Shown here piece after piece: positions 8,657 through 16,990 of a DNA stretch of 64,000 nt. Below the pieces are notes generated by a model, which saw only the letters and a list, made by a program, of their open reading frames with translations, ran no database searches and had not been told where the DNA came from. Made by a program: the position numbers and the translations under genes. Each line of letters begins with the position of its first letter. Within the stretch, counting starts at the first letter, position 1. Source of the DNA: Bog-756 sp963704585 (lineage in GTDB: Bacteria > Actinomycetota > Acidimicrobiia > Acidimicrobiales > RAAP-2); contig OY969919.1 in NCBI GenBank assembly GCA_963704585.1, positions 2,852,001 to 2,916,000 of the forward strand, in the 5' to 3' direction.

Positions 8657-10246
8657 CTAGCGCGAGGACGGCACGGCCCCGTCCGGTGACGCGGCCGCGC
8701 CGGCCGTGTCCATCGCCTCGGTGGTCGTGCGGAGCGGGATCTCCTCGATGAGCCACGCAAGGGCGAACGACGCGACGGCGAAGGGGAATGCGACGAGGAA
8801 GACGCCCTGGAGGGCGTGGCTGAACGCGTCGACGAACACGATGCGCTCGGCGGCCGGCAGATGGTCGATCTGTGCCGGGTTCGCGGCCACGGTCGACCCC
8901 TGCAGGATGCTCGAGTGCGCGGCGGTCGGGTGCGACGAGAGCTCGGAGATGAGCCGGTTGTTGAAGACCGCACCGAGCACTGAGACGCCGAAGGCGCCAC
9001 CGATCGTGCGGAAGAACGTCGCCGTGGACGTCGCGGTGCCGAGCCGTTCGTAGGGGACCGCGTTCTGGACGGCCACGATCAGCACCTGCATCACCATCCC
9101 GACGCCGAGACCGACCACCAGCATCCCGCCCGCGACCTCGAGGTAGGTGGTGTCCGTCCCGATCCGCGACAGCAGCAGGAGGCCGATCGCGAGCACCGCC
9201 GAACCGGTGATGGGGAAGACCTTGTACCGGCCGGTCGTGGTCACGATCCGACCGCTCACGATGAAGGTGCAGAGCATGCCGGCGACCATCGGGAGCAGCT
9301 CCAGGCCGGACGTCGTCGGGGTCGCGCCGTGCACGAGCTGGAGGTAGAGCGGGAGGTAGACGATCGCGCCGAACATGGAGAAGCCCATGATGAAGCCGAC
9401 CGCGGACGAGGCGGTGAAGGTCCGGTTGGCGAAGAGGTCGAGAGGGATGAGCGGCTCGGCGGCGCGGGTCTCGACGAAGCAGAAGGCGACCAGCAGCACG
9501 ACGCCCGCGACGGCGAGCCCGACGATGGTGGGGGAGCCCCAGGCGTACTCGGTCCCACCCCAGGTGGTCATCAGGATGATCGCCGTCACGCTCGCCGACA
9601 GCAGCGCCGTGCCCGCCCAGTCGATCGTGTGCGGGACCCGGTGGGCGGGGAGGTGCAGCACGGTCGCGATGACGACGAGTGCGACGATGCCGATCGGCAC
9701 ATTGACGTAGAAGATCCAGCGCCACGAGAGATGTTGGGTGAACAGGCCGCCGAGGAGCGGGCCCGCCACGCTCGAGATGCCGAACACAGCGCCGAAGTAG
9801 CCCAGGTACTTGCCGCGCTGGCGCGCCGGCACGACGTCGCCGATGATCGCCTGCCCGCCGACCAGGAGTCCGCCGGCGCCGACCCCCTGGACCGCGCGGA
9901 AGGCGATGAGCTCGACCATGTTCTGTGAGAGCCCCGACAGCATCGACCCCGCGAGGAAGATCACGATCGCGAGTTGAAAGAGCTGCTTGCGACCGTAGAG
10001 GTCGCCGAGCTTCCCCCACAGCGGCGTCGAGATGGTCGAGGTGAGGAGGTAGGCGGTCACCACCCACGAGAGGTGGTTGAGCCCGTGGAGATCGCCGGCG
10101 ATCGTGGGGAGCGCGGTCGACACGATCGTCTGGTCGAGCGACGCAAGGAACATGCCGAGCATGAGCGCGCCGATGATGGCGAGGATCCGGCGGTGCTCCG
10201 TCCGGTCGATGACCGGCGGCTCGGCGGTCGCGACGTCAGGCGCCAC
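8657..10246 (-). CDS. DHA2-family MFS drug/metabolite exporter
   Basis: A 529-aa 14-helix major facilitator (EmrB/QacA type) driven by the proton gradient. Motif A appears as GKLGDLYGRKQLF after helix 2, motif C as GPLLGGLFTQHLSWRWIFYVNVPIG around helix 5, and motif D1 as LASLDQTIVSTALP in helix 1. GTG 10246 is preceded by GGGAG about ten bases upstream and overlaps the end of the MarR gene by 11 bases, so the exporter is translated from the regulator's transcript. The substrate is unknown; the MarR partner suggests a toxic aromatic or amphipathic compound. Confidence 0.88.
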   Translation of the reverse strand: MAPDVATAEPPVIDRTEHRRILAIIGALMLGMFLASLDQTIVSTALPTIAGDLHGLNHLSWVVTAYLLTSTISTPLWGKLGDLYGRKQLFQLAIVIFLAGSMLSGLSQNMVELIAFRAVQGVGAGGLLVGGQAIIGDVVPARQRGKYLGYFGAVFGISSVAGPLLGGLFTQHLSWRWIFYVNVPIGIVALVVIATVLHLPAHRVPHTIDWAGTALLSASVTAIILMTTWGGTEYAWGSPTIVGLAVAGVVLLVAFCFVETRAAEPLIPLDLFANRTFTASSAVGFIMGFSMFGAIVYLPLYLQLVHGATPTTSGLELLPMVAGMLCTFIVSGRIVTTTGRYKVFPITGSAVLAIGLLLLSRIGTDTTYLEVAGGMLVVGLGVGMVMQVLIVAVQNAVPYERLGTATSTATFFRTIGGAFGVSVLGAVFNNRLISELSSHPTAAHSSILQGSTVAANPAQIDHLPAAERIVFVDAFSHALQGVFLVAFPFAVASFALAWLIEEIPLRTTTEAMDTAGAAASPDGAVPSSR

Positions 10247-10748
10247 CGTTGCCGTCCAACTCCCGTTCGAGGACGGCGGAGAAGCGTTCGAGAAGGGAAC
10301 CGAACGCGGCGAGGTCCGCGTCGTCCCACTCGGCGAGCAGGCCCTCGAGCCACTGGCGGCGTGCGCGCAGAACGCGCTCGAGCGTCCGTCGCCCGGCCGG
10401 ACGGAGCTTGATCCGGGTCGCTCGACGGTCGGTCGGGTCGGTCTCCCGGGTGACCAGGCCGTCGCGCTCGAGCTGCTGCACCTTGCGGGTGACCGTCGGC
10501 GAGTCGACGCCGAGCGCCTCGGCGAGCTCGGAGACGCGCAGGGCATCACCACGCACGGCGAGCCGGTGGAGGAGTGCAGCGCCGGCCCGGTCGAGGCGGA
10601 CGCCGGCCGAGCGCAGCAGGCGCTCGTGCACCCGGACCTGGGTCGTCGAACGGGCCACCACGAGCAGCGCCCCCTGCACCTCGTCGACCAGCACGTCGCG
10701 GCGCGGGAGGCGGCCGACCGAGCGCCCCGAACTCGTTGCTTTCAGCAC
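10236..10748 (-). CDS. MarR-family transcriptional regulator
   Basis: A 170-aa winged-helix regulator with the MarR layout: dimerisation helix at about 15-40, HTH LRVSELAEALGVDSPTVTRKVQQLERDGLV at 61-90, wing TDPTDRRATRIKLRPAG, and a C-terminal dimerisation helix pair. It is expected to repress its own operon, which includes the downstream DHA2 exporter, and release DNA on binding a small phenolic-type ligand. The start is taken at GTG 10748. The imperfect palindrome around ACTAGT at 10749-10760 lies between it and the divergent PLP-enzyme gene and could be its operator. Confidence 0.82.
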   Translation of the reverse strand: MLKATSSGRSVGRLPRRDVLVDEVQGALLVVARSTTQVRVHERLLRSAGVRLDRAGAALLHRLAVRGDALRVSELAEALGVDSPTVTRKVQQLERDGLVTRETDPTDRRATRIKLRPAGRRTLERVLRARRQWLEGLLAEWDDADLAAFGSLLERFSAVLERELDGNGGA

Positions 10749-10809
10749 AGAACTAGTACCGTAGCCCTCGACCGCGGCCCCGGTGGACGGCCGCACGGAG
10801 GCGACTGCC

Positions 10810-11991
10810 ATGGCCGAGATCGCACCGTCGATGCGGAGCGTCCATCTCCACCGCGACGACGTGCCCGCGGCAACGGGCGCGCCCGGGTCGAGGCGCGAGG
10901 TGCCGACGCCCGCGCTCCTCTGCGACCTCGACCTGCTCGAGGCCAACATCGCCACGATGGCGGCAGCGGCCAAGGCCGGAGGGATCGCCCTCCGGCCGCA
11001 CGCGAAGTCGCACAAGTGCGCCGCCATCGCGCACCTGCAGCTCGACGCCGGCGCATCGGGCATCGCGTGCGCGAAGCTCGCCGAAGCGGAAGTGCTGGTC
11101 GATCGCCTCGCTGCGGCCGGTGCGACGCCGGTCGCCGTGCTGCTCACGTCGCCCATCGTGGGGAGCCGCGCGGCGGGGCGTGCGGCGGCGCTTGCCGGAC
11201 GGTGCCGGCTGACGGTGGCCGTCGACCATCCCGACGGGGTGCGCGAGTTGTCCGATGCCTGCGACCGTGCGGGCGCGAGCGCCGGGACCGTCTGCGACGT
11301 CGACGTCGGTCTCGGCCGGACCGGGGTCACCGGGCCCGACGGCGCGGTCGCCGTCGCGGCAGCGGTCACGGCCTCGGCCGCGCTCCGCCTCGACGGCGTC
11401 CAGGCGTACGCGGGACACCTCCAGCACGTCCCCGGCCGGGCCGTGCGCCGCGAGGCGGTGGTCGCCGCCGACCGGCGGCTCGCGGACGTCGTCGGCGCGC
11501 TCGAGGACGCCGGCCACGACGTCGTGCTGCGGACCGGCGGCGGGACCGGGAGCTTCCTCCTCGACGCCGAGGAGGGCCTGCTCACCGAGGTCCAGGCGGG
11601 CAGCTACGTCTTCATGGACCGCGAGTACCGGGACGCGCTCGGCGACGATCCCGAGGGGCGGTTCGCCCAGAGCCTCACCGTGGCCACCACCGTGGTCTCG
11701 GCCAATCAGGAGGGGTTCGTGACCGTCGACGCGGGGCTCAAGGCGATGGCGACGGACGCGGGTCCGCCGACCGTGGTGGGCTCGCCCGACGGGGTCGGGT
11801 TCGCCTTCTTCGGCGACGAGCACGGCCTCGTCACGACCGCCGGGACGTCCCGATTCGCACGCGGGGCGCGCCTCGAGCTCGTGCCGCCGCACTGCGACCC
11901 GACGGTCGACCGGTACGACCGGCTCTGGCTGGTCCGGGGCGACGTCCTGCTCGGCTGGACCCCCGTCGACGCACGGGGCTGCTCTACGTAG
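10810..11991 (+). CDS. D-threonine aldolase / D-serine dehydratase-like PLP enzyme
   Basis: An alanine-racemase-fold (type III) PLP enzyme of the DSD1/D-threonine-aldolase family, 393 aa. The PLP lysine is Lys66 in RPHAKSHKC, the hallmark of the family. The second hallmark, the metal site, is PPHCDPTVDRYD near residue 360, whose His and Cys bind a divalent ion. These enzymes cleave D-3-hydroxyamino acids or dehydrate D-serine. ATG 10810 is preferred because CGGAGG lies eight bases upstream; GTG 10783 is in frame. It is divergent from the MarR-exporter operon and may share its control region. Confidence 0.8.
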   Translation: MAEIAPSMRSVHLHRDDVPAATGAPGSRREVPTPALLCDLDLLEANIATMAAAAKAGGIALRPHAKSHKCAAIAHLQLDAGASGIACAKLAEAEVLVDRLAAAGATPVAVLLTSPIVGSRAAGRAAALAGRCRLTVAVDHPDGVRELSDACDRAGASAGTVCDVDVGLGRTGVTGPDGAVAVAAAVTASAALRLDGVQAYAGHLQHVPGRAVRREAVVAADRRLADVVGALEDAGHDVVLRTGGGTGSFLLDAEEGLLTEVQAGSYVFMDREYRDALGDDPEGRFAQSLTVATTVVSANQEGFVTVDAGLKAMATDAGPPTVVGSPDGVGFAFFGDEHGLVTTAGTSRFARGARLELVPPHCDPTVDRYDRLWLVRGDVLLGWTPVDARGCST

Positions 11992-12017
11992 CCCCGCTCC
12001 CGTGCCGACCGTCGCGC

Positions 12018-12053
12018 TTGCTTTCGTATGAGTATCCGTTAATATGTTCATAT
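12018..12053 (+). promoter_or_regulatory. Promoter and operator of the ArsR gene, probably leaderless
   Basis: TTGCTT (12018-12023) and TAATAT (12040-12045) are 16 bases apart. An inverted repeat ATATG-TT-CATAT (12042-12053) overlaps the -10 element and the first base pair of the start codon. ArsR/SmtB operators are AT-rich repeats of this kind. Transcription would begin at or near the ATG at 12052, so the message is probably leaderless. The AT-rich patch stands out sharply from its GC-rich surroundings. Confidence 0.6.
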
Positions 12054-12498
12054 GTTGATGCAACCGGGGGCCGCCACGGGCGTCGCCACCGGTCCCGACA
12101 CGGGCTCGAACGCAGGGGGCGACCGCGACGCGAGGAGCGCCCGACGGGCCGACCCGGGTGCGGTCGCCGCGGCCGGCGAGCTGCTGCGGGCGCTCGGTGC
12201 ACCCCACCGGCTCGCGATCGTCTTCGAGCTCGCGGACGGCCCGCGCTGTGTCCACGAGCTGGTCGAGCGCCTCGGCATCTCGCAGTCGCTCACCTCGCAG
12301 CACCTCCGCGTGCTGCGGACGGCCGGACTCGTGGTGGGGACTCGTCGCGGCAAGGAGACCGCGTACGCGCTCGCCGACGAGCACGTCGCCCACATCGCGC
12401 TCGACGCGCTCGCGCACAGCAGCGAGCCCGCCCGGCCCGCCCGACTCTCGAACACCGAAACCACCGAAACCACCGAGCACGAGGAGCACACCTCATGA
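12052..12498 (+). CDS. ArsR/SmtB-family metal sensor with alpha-5 type site
   Basis: A 148-aa winged-helix repressor. The HTH lies at about residues 64-93 (CVHELVERLG, then SQSLTSQHLRVLRTAGLV). Near the C terminus Asp109, His111 and His122 match the alpha-5 ligand spacing of CzrA and NmtR (D-x-H-x10-H), and Glu125 stands where those proteins have their last His. This site senses Zn(II) or Co/Ni(II). Cys66 and His68 in the alpha-3 region could form a second site. It is expected to bind the AT-rich repeat at its own start and release it when zinc is in excess. Its stop overlaps the His-rich gene as ATGA. Confidence 0.85.
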   Translation: MLMQPGAATGVATGPDTGSNAGGDRDARSARRADPGAVAAAGELLRALGAPHRLAIVFELADGPRCVHELVERLGISQSLTSQHLRVLRTAGLVVGTRRGKETAYALADEHVAHIALDALAHSSEPARPARLSNTETTETTEHEEHTS

Positions 12499-12791
12499 CC
12501 ACCACGCACGACACCCATACCGAGCACGAGCACGCACACGGCGAGGGCTGCGGCCACGTCGCGGTGGACCACGACGGGCACACCGACTACCTGCACGACG
12601 GCCACGTCCACCACGCCCACGACGGGCACTGGGACGAGTGCGCGCCGGAGCATCACGTCGTCCACGAGCACCACGAGCACGCACACGGCGAGGGCTGCGG
12701 CCACGTCGCGGTGGACCACGACGGGCACACCGACTACCTGCACGACGGCCACAGGCACGCACCCCACGGCGGCCACTGGGACGAGCACTGA
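12495..12791 (+). CDS. Histidine-rich metal-binding protein with internal duplication
   Basis: A 98-aa protein with 30 His and 3 Cys (C19, C49, C68), and no signal peptide or membrane segment. Two halves repeat the pattern EHAHGEGCGHVAVDHDGH followed by TDYLHDGH. The composition indicates binding of several Zn(II) or Ni(II) ions in the cytosol, as a store, buffer or chaperone. Its ATG overlaps the TGA of the ArsR sensor, so it should be made when that sensor detects excess metal. Zur and the zinc importer follow directly. I know similar small His-rich proteins beside zinc genes but no defined biochemical function for them. Confidence 0.8.
   Translation: MTTTHDTHTEHEHAHGEGCGHVAVDHDGHTDYLHDGHVHHAHDGHWDECAPEHHVVHEHHEHAHGEGCGHVAVDHDGHTDYLHDGHRHAPHGGHWDEH
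12525..12752 (+). repeat. 81-bp perfect direct repeat inside the His-rich gene
   Basis: Bases 12525-12605 and 12672-12752 are identical and 147 bp (49 codons) apart, so the duplication is in frame. Identity at third codon positions means it is recent or kept homogeneous by recombination. Confidence 0.9.
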
Positions 12792-12831
12792 CGCCGCAGC
12801 CGTCGGCCCCTTCTGTCGACCCGGACCAGCC

Positions 12832-13281
12832 GTGACGCTCGCCCCCTCGGTCCACGAGGTCATCGGCCTCCGCCTGGCCGGGCTGGACCAGCGCTACACG
12901 GCGTCGCGGCGCGCGCTCGTCGAGGCGCTCGCGGGCTCGTCGCGTCCGCTGTCGATCCCCGAGATCCTCGAAGCGGCGCCCGAGCTGCCGCAGTCGAGCG
13001 CGTACCGCAACGTGACCACGCTCATCGATGCCGGGGTCGTGCGGCGGGTCTCGGTCGTCGACGACCACGGTCGCTTCGAGCTCGCGGAGGAGCTCTCCGG
13101 CCACCATCACCACCTCATCTGCGCGGGCTGCGGGCGGGTCGAGGACGTCCCGCCCTCGGCGAGCCTCGAGCGCGCCCTCGACGAGGCGGCCCGCGCCGTG
13201 ACCGATCAGCACGGGTACGCCATCACCGAGCACCGGTTCGACCTGGTCGGGCGGTGTCCGGACTGCAAGGCAGGGGAGTGA
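12832..13281 (+). CDS. zur: Fur-family regulator, probably zinc-uptake regulator Zur
   Basis: A 149-aa Fur protein. The recognition helix is LPQSSAYRNVTTLIDAGVV (52-70). The sensory cluster HHHHLIC (91-97) and the structural zinc cysteines C97/C100 and C142/C145 are all present. With zinc bound, Zur represses zinc-import genes. The assignment to Zur rather than Fur, Mur or PerR rests on the context: the znu genes start 132 bases downstream behind a palindrome of the Zur-box type. GTG 12832 is the start, 40 bases after the His-rich gene, so it probably also belongs to the ArsR-led transcript. Confidence 0.82.
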   Translation: MTLAPSVHEVIGLRLAGLDQRYTASRRALVEALAGSSRPLSIPEILEAAPELPQSSAYRNVTTLIDAGVVRRVSVVDDHGRFELAEELSGHHHHLICAGCGRVEDVPPSASLERALDEAARAVTDQHGYAITEHRFDLVGRCPDCKAGE

Positions 13282-13336
13282 GTCGGACCGGGTGGGCCGG
13301 CCGGCCGGCGGCGAGCCGAATCCGGGGATCGGGCGG

Positions 13337-13368
13337 TTGACGCGGAACTGAGAGTGATTATTATTCTC
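13337..13368 (+). promoter_or_regulatory. znu promoter overlapped by a Zur-box-like palindrome
   Basis: TTGACG (13337-13342) and TATTAT (13359-13364) are 16 bases apart, a good housekeeping promoter. The 19-bp imperfect palindrome GAGAGTGATTATTATTCTC (13350-13368) covers the spacer and the -10 element. It resembles actinobacterial Zur boxes (TGAnAATGATTnTCA type). Zinc-loaded Zur bound here would block RNA polymerase. Confidence 0.72.
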
Positions 13369-13412
13369 GATAGGAGCGGTCGAGGGACCGCCCCGTCGGG
13401 AAGGAGTCGCTC

Positions 13413-14357
13413 GTGGGACGTTGGCCGGGTCGCCGAGGTGTCGCGGCGCTCGTCGCCGGTTGCATCGCGCCGCTCTGGCTGCTCGCCGGCTGCTCGACGA
13501 CCCTGACCGCGGCGGCGACGCAGGCTGACGGCCGAATCGTCGCCGTCGGCGCCGAGAACGAGTACGCGGACGTCATCGCGCAGATCGGCGGGTCTGCGGT
13601 CACGGTCTCCGCCGTCATGCACGACCCGAACACCGACCCGCACGCCTTCGAGACGAGCCCGTCGGTCGCGCAGACGGTGAGCGCCGCCGACCTCGTGGTC
13701 CAGAACGGATTCGGCTACGACGGCTTCATGCAGGCGATCGAGAACGCGTCGCCCTCGGCGATCCGCAGGGTCGTCGTGGTGCAGACCGTGCTCGGGCTGC
13801 CGTCGAGCACGCCGAACCCGCACGTGTGGTACGACCCGGCGACGATGCCGAAGGTCGCCGCGGCGATCGCGCGCGATCTCACGGCGCTCGACCCGGCACA
13901 TCGGGCGATGTTCGCCGCGAACCTCGCCACGTTCGACCGGTCGCTCGCCGGATGGCGCGCCGCCATCACTGCGCTCGCCGGGAGGGCCGCCGGTGCACCG
14001 GTGGCGACGACCGAGCCGGTCGCCGACGACCTGCTGCAGGCAGCCGGGCTGCGCAACGAGACGCCGTTCGCCTTCCAGGCCGATGTGATGAACGGCGTCG
14101 ATCCCTCGCCGCAGGCGGTCGCGACGGTCCAGAGCCTCATTGCAGGCCGCAAGGTCCGGGCCTTCGTCTACAACACCCAGGTGACCGACTCGCTCACCGA
14201 GTCGTTGCGTGCTCTCGCCCGGCAGCACGGTGTCCCGGTCGTCGGGGTCTACGAGACCATGCCCACACCGGGATATCACTACGGGTCGTGGATGGTCGCA
14301 GAGACGCACGCGCTCGACGCGGCGCTGGCCACGGGCGCATCGGCTCCCTCGCTGTGA
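13413..14357 (+). CDS. znuA: Zinc ABC transporter substrate-binding lipoprotein
   Basis: A 314-aa cluster A-I (ZnuA/TroA) metal-binding lipoprotein. The N terminus has a signal helix and the lipobox LLAGC with Cys27 as lipidation site. Predicted metal ligands are His77 (TDPHAFE), His137 (NPHVWYDP), Glu201 in TTEPVADD where most ZnuA proteins have His, and an acidic residue in the VYETMPTPGY segment. The His-rich loop of proteobacterial ZnuA is missing. The lacking third His would also fit manganese, but the Zur-like neighbour favours zinc. GTG 13413 follows AAGGAG by six bases. Confidence 0.85.
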   Translation: MGRWPGRRGVAALVAGCIAPLWLLAGCSTTLTAAATQADGRIVAVGAENEYADVIAQIGGSAVTVSAVMHDPNTDPHAFETSPSVAQTVSAADLVVQNGFGYDGFMQAIENASPSAIRRVVVVQTVLGLPSSTPNPHVWYDPATMPKVAAAIARDLTALDPAHRAMFAANLATFDRSLAGWRAAITALAGRAAGAPVATTEPVADDLLQAAGLRNETPFAFQADVMNGVDPSPQAVATVQSLIAGRKVRAFVYNTQVTDSLTESLRALARQHGVPVVGVYETMPTPGYHYGSWMVAETHALDAALATGASAPSL

Positions 14358-15235
14358 GCGCGTTGCCGGCACCCACGCCGCTGAGCGGCGACCGGCCGGT
14401 CGCCGCCCTCGACGGCGTCGACGTCCACCTGGGCGGTCGGCAGATCCTCACCGGGGTGAGCTTCGCCGTCGAGGCCGGCACCTTCACCGGCATGATCGGC
14501 TCGAACGGCGCAGGGAAGACGACGATCTTCCGGGTGCTGCTCGGCCTCCAACGCACCGCGGCGGGCCGGGTCCTCCTCGACGGAGCGCCACGGACGAGGA
14601 GGACCAGCTCGATCGGGTACGTCCCGCAGAAGGTGGTGGTCGACCCCGACCTGCCACTGCGCGCCCGTGACCTCGTCGCACTCGGTGTCGACGGCCACCG
14701 GTTCGGCCTGCGGTCGCGGCGGGGCCGCATCGAGCTGGTCGACGAGCTGCTGGAGGCCGTCGGCGCCCGCGCGTTCGCGGACTCGAGGGTGGGCAGGCTC
14801 TCGGGCGGGGAGCTCCAGCGGGTGCTCGTCGCGCATGCGCTGGCAGGTTCGCCTCGGCTGCTCGTCCTCGACGAGCCGCTCGCCAATCTCGACCTCGGGA
14901 GCGAGCAGGAGATCGTCGCGCTGCTCGCCCGGCTCTGCGCGGCGCGCGGTGTCGCCGTCCTCATCTCGGCGCACGATGTGAATCCGCTGCTGCCGGTGAT
15001 GGATCAGGTCGTCTACGTGGCGGGCGGCAGGGTGGCGAGCGGCCCGGCCGACGAGATCGTGCGCTCCGACGTATTGAGTGGGCTCTACGGCCATCCGATC
15101 CGCGTGCTTCGCATCGAGGGTCGGGTGCTGGTGATCGCCGCGACCTCGGCCGGCCGGATCCTGCCCGACGAGGAGGCGGACGCCGCCGCGACGACGATCC
15201 GCGCCCTGCGACCGGGCGCTCGTTCGCGTCGATGA
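14354..15235 (+). CDS. znuC: Zinc ABC transporter ATP-binding protein
   Basis: A 293-aa ABC ATPase: Walker A GSNGAGKTT at about residues 50-58, Q-loop YVPQK, signature LSGGELQRV, Walker B LLVLDEPLANLD and switch His in ISAHD. It energises the two permeases that follow. The GTG start overlaps the znuA stop as GTGA, and its own stop overlaps the next ATG, so the operon is translationally coupled. The C-terminal 45 residues after the ATPase core are variable and basic. Confidence 0.9.
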   Translation: MSALPAPTPLSGDRPVAALDGVDVHLGGRQILTGVSFAVEAGTFTGMIGSNGAGKTTIFRVLLGLQRTAAGRVLLDGAPRTRRTSSIGYVPQKVVVDPDLPLRARDLVALGVDGHRFGLRSRRGRIELVDELLEAVGARAFADSRVGRLSGGELQRVLVAHALAGSPRLLVLDEPLANLDLGSEQEIVALLARLCAARGVAVLISAHDVNPLLPVMDQVVYVAGGRVASGPADEIVRSDVLSGLYGHPIRVLRIEGRVLVIAATSAGRILPDEEADAAATTIRALRPGARSRR

Positions 15236-16138
15236 CCAGCCTGCCGGCGATCGCGTTCGCGCCCGGCTTTTGGCAGAGCGCGCCAGTCCGCGACGCGTTG
15301 CTCACCGGCGGCGTGGTCGCGGTCGTGACGGCGGTGGTCGGCGTCTTCACCGTCGTGCGGAGCCAGGCGTTCGCCGGTGAGGCGTTCGGCGACGTCGGCA
15401 CGCTCGGGGGCTCGGGGGCGTACCTCGTCGGGGTGGACCCGCTGTGGGGGTTCGTCGGTGCCGGGGCCGCGGTCGCCATGACCATGGAACTGTTCGGCGT
15501 GGAGCGTCGCAGGGGTCGCGACGTGGCGACCGGGGTCGTGCTCGGCGCGGCCCTCGGCGCCTCTGCGCTCTTCCTCTACCTCGACACGACCGTGCACACC
15601 ACGACGGGTGCGACGATGACCATCCTCTTCGGCTCCCTCTTCGTGGAGAGCGGCGCGGCGGTCCCCGCGATCGTGGTGCTCGGTGTGATCGGGCTCGTCG
15701 TGGTGGCGGTGGTCGGCAGGCCGCTCCTGCTCAGCTCGGTGAGCCCGGACCTCGCCGCGGCGCGTGGCTTGCCGGTGCGCCGGCTGGGTCTGGTCTTCCT
15801 CCTCCTCATGGGGGTCTCGGTCTCGCTCTCGTCCGTCGTGGTCGGCACGATCCTCTCGACGGCGCTCCTGGTCGGTCCCGCCGCGACCGCGCTGCGCCTC
15901 ACCGCGCGCCCGGGCCGCGCGATGGCGGCCGCCGCCGCACTCGGGGTCGGCGCGAACGTGGCTCGGCGTCGTGCTCGCCTACGACAGCTACGACTGGCCC
16001 CCCGCGGGCCGTGGGTGGCCGGTGAGCTTCTTCGTGGCGTCGCTCGTCCTCGTCGCCTACCTCGTCGCAGGCGCCTGGTCCGCTCGCCGTGCGCGTTCCG
16101 GCGACGTGCGGGAGCAGTCCACGGGCGGGTGCGGCTGA
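15232..16138 (+). pseudogene. znuB: First zinc ABC permease (ZnuB-like), frameshifted
   Basis: From ATG 15232 the reading gives a normal FecCD-like/ABC-3 permease with about seven membrane helices as far as LGVGANV near 15958. One base is then missing. In the next frame the sequence continues WLGVVLAYDSYDWPPAGRGWPVSFF, the conserved end of ABC-3 permeases, to TGA at 16136-16138, which overlaps the ATG of the second permease. Without the correction the frame runs on into the second permease and mimics a 585-aa fusion. Homology continues on both sides, so the break is recent or a sequence error. Confidence 0.82.
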
Positions 16139-16989
16139 TGTTCGGCGGGCTGATGGTGGCGACCTGGGAAGCCGCGACCGTCGCCGCGGTCGTGGCCGGG
16201 ATCGTCGGGGTCTTCGTCGTGCTGCGTGGCGCATCGTTCGCCGCGCACGCGGTGCCCCAGTCGGCGTTCGCCGGCGCGGCCGGGGCCGGCCTGCTCGGGA
16301 TCGACCCGCTGGTCGGGCTCGGCGTCTTCGCGCTGGGGAGCGCACTCGGCATCGGCTGGCTGGGCCGTCGCGGCCGGCACGACGTGGCGACCGCGCTCTC
16401 GCTGGTCACGATGCTCGGGCTCGGGGCCCTCTTCCTCAGCTGGAGCACCGAGTACGCACAGGGCCTCTCGTCGCTCCTCTTCGGCCAGATCGTGGGCGTG
16501 AGCCGCGCCGAAGTCGGTGTCCTCGTCGGGCTCGGCACCGTGGCCGTGGTGGTGGTGGCCGTCTTCGCACGCCGCCTGCTGCTGGCGTCGGTCGATCCCG
16601 AGCTCGCCCGTGCGCGGGGGATCGACACGTTCCGCCTCGAGCTCGTCTTCCTCGTGGTGGTCGCGCTCGTCGCGACGATGGCCGTACCGATCGTCGGCGC
16701 GCTCTTGCTCTTCTCACTGCTGGTCGGACCGCCCGCAGCGGCCCGCTGCCTCGTCGACCGGCCCGGCGCCACCGTTGGGCTCTCAGTGGTGCTCGCGCTC
16801 GTCACGGTGTGGACCTCGATCGCCGCCGCGTACGCGACCGACTGGCCGATCGGCTTCTTCGTGGGCACCGTCGGCGCTGCGGTCTACGCGTCGGCGCGGC
16901 TGCTCGCCGCCGCGCGCGACCGGCGGCGAGCCGTGAAGGTCGTCGAGCGAACCCGGCTGGAACCGCTGCTCGCCACCGCCTCGCGCTGA
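16138..16989 (+). CDS. Second zinc ABC permease (ZnuB-like)
   Basis: A 283-aa ABC-3 family permease with eight or so hydrophobic helices and the family patterns FAAHAVPQSAFAGAAGAGLLG near the N terminus, LLFGQIVGVS in the middle and VGALLLFSLLVGPPAAARCL before the final helices. It ends in TDWPIGFFVGTVGAAVY. It is clearly divergent from the first permease, so the transporter is probably a ZnuC dimer with a permease heterodimer, as in some Mn/Zn importers. Its ATG overlaps the preceding stop by one base. The convergent KdpD-like gene ends one base away. Confidence 0.86.
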   Translation: MFGGLMVATWEAATVAAVVAGIVGVFVVLRGASFAAHAVPQSAFAGAAGAGLLGIDPLVGLGVFALGSALGIGWLGRRGRHDVATALSLVTMLGLGALFLSWSTEYAQGLSSLLFGQIVGVSRAEVGVLVGLGTVAVVVVAVFARRLLLASVDPELARARGIDTFRLELVFLVVVALVATMAVPIVGALLLFSLLVGPPAAARCLVDRPGATVGLSVVLALVTVWTSIAAAYATDWPIGFFVGTVGAAVYASARLLAAARDRRRAVKVVERTRLEPLLATASR

Positions 16990-16990
16990 G

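Noticed and set aside
15232..16989. A single 585-aa fused permease
   Set aside because: The middle section reads as Arg-rich nonsense, while the proper permease end lies in another frame and overlaps the next start codon.
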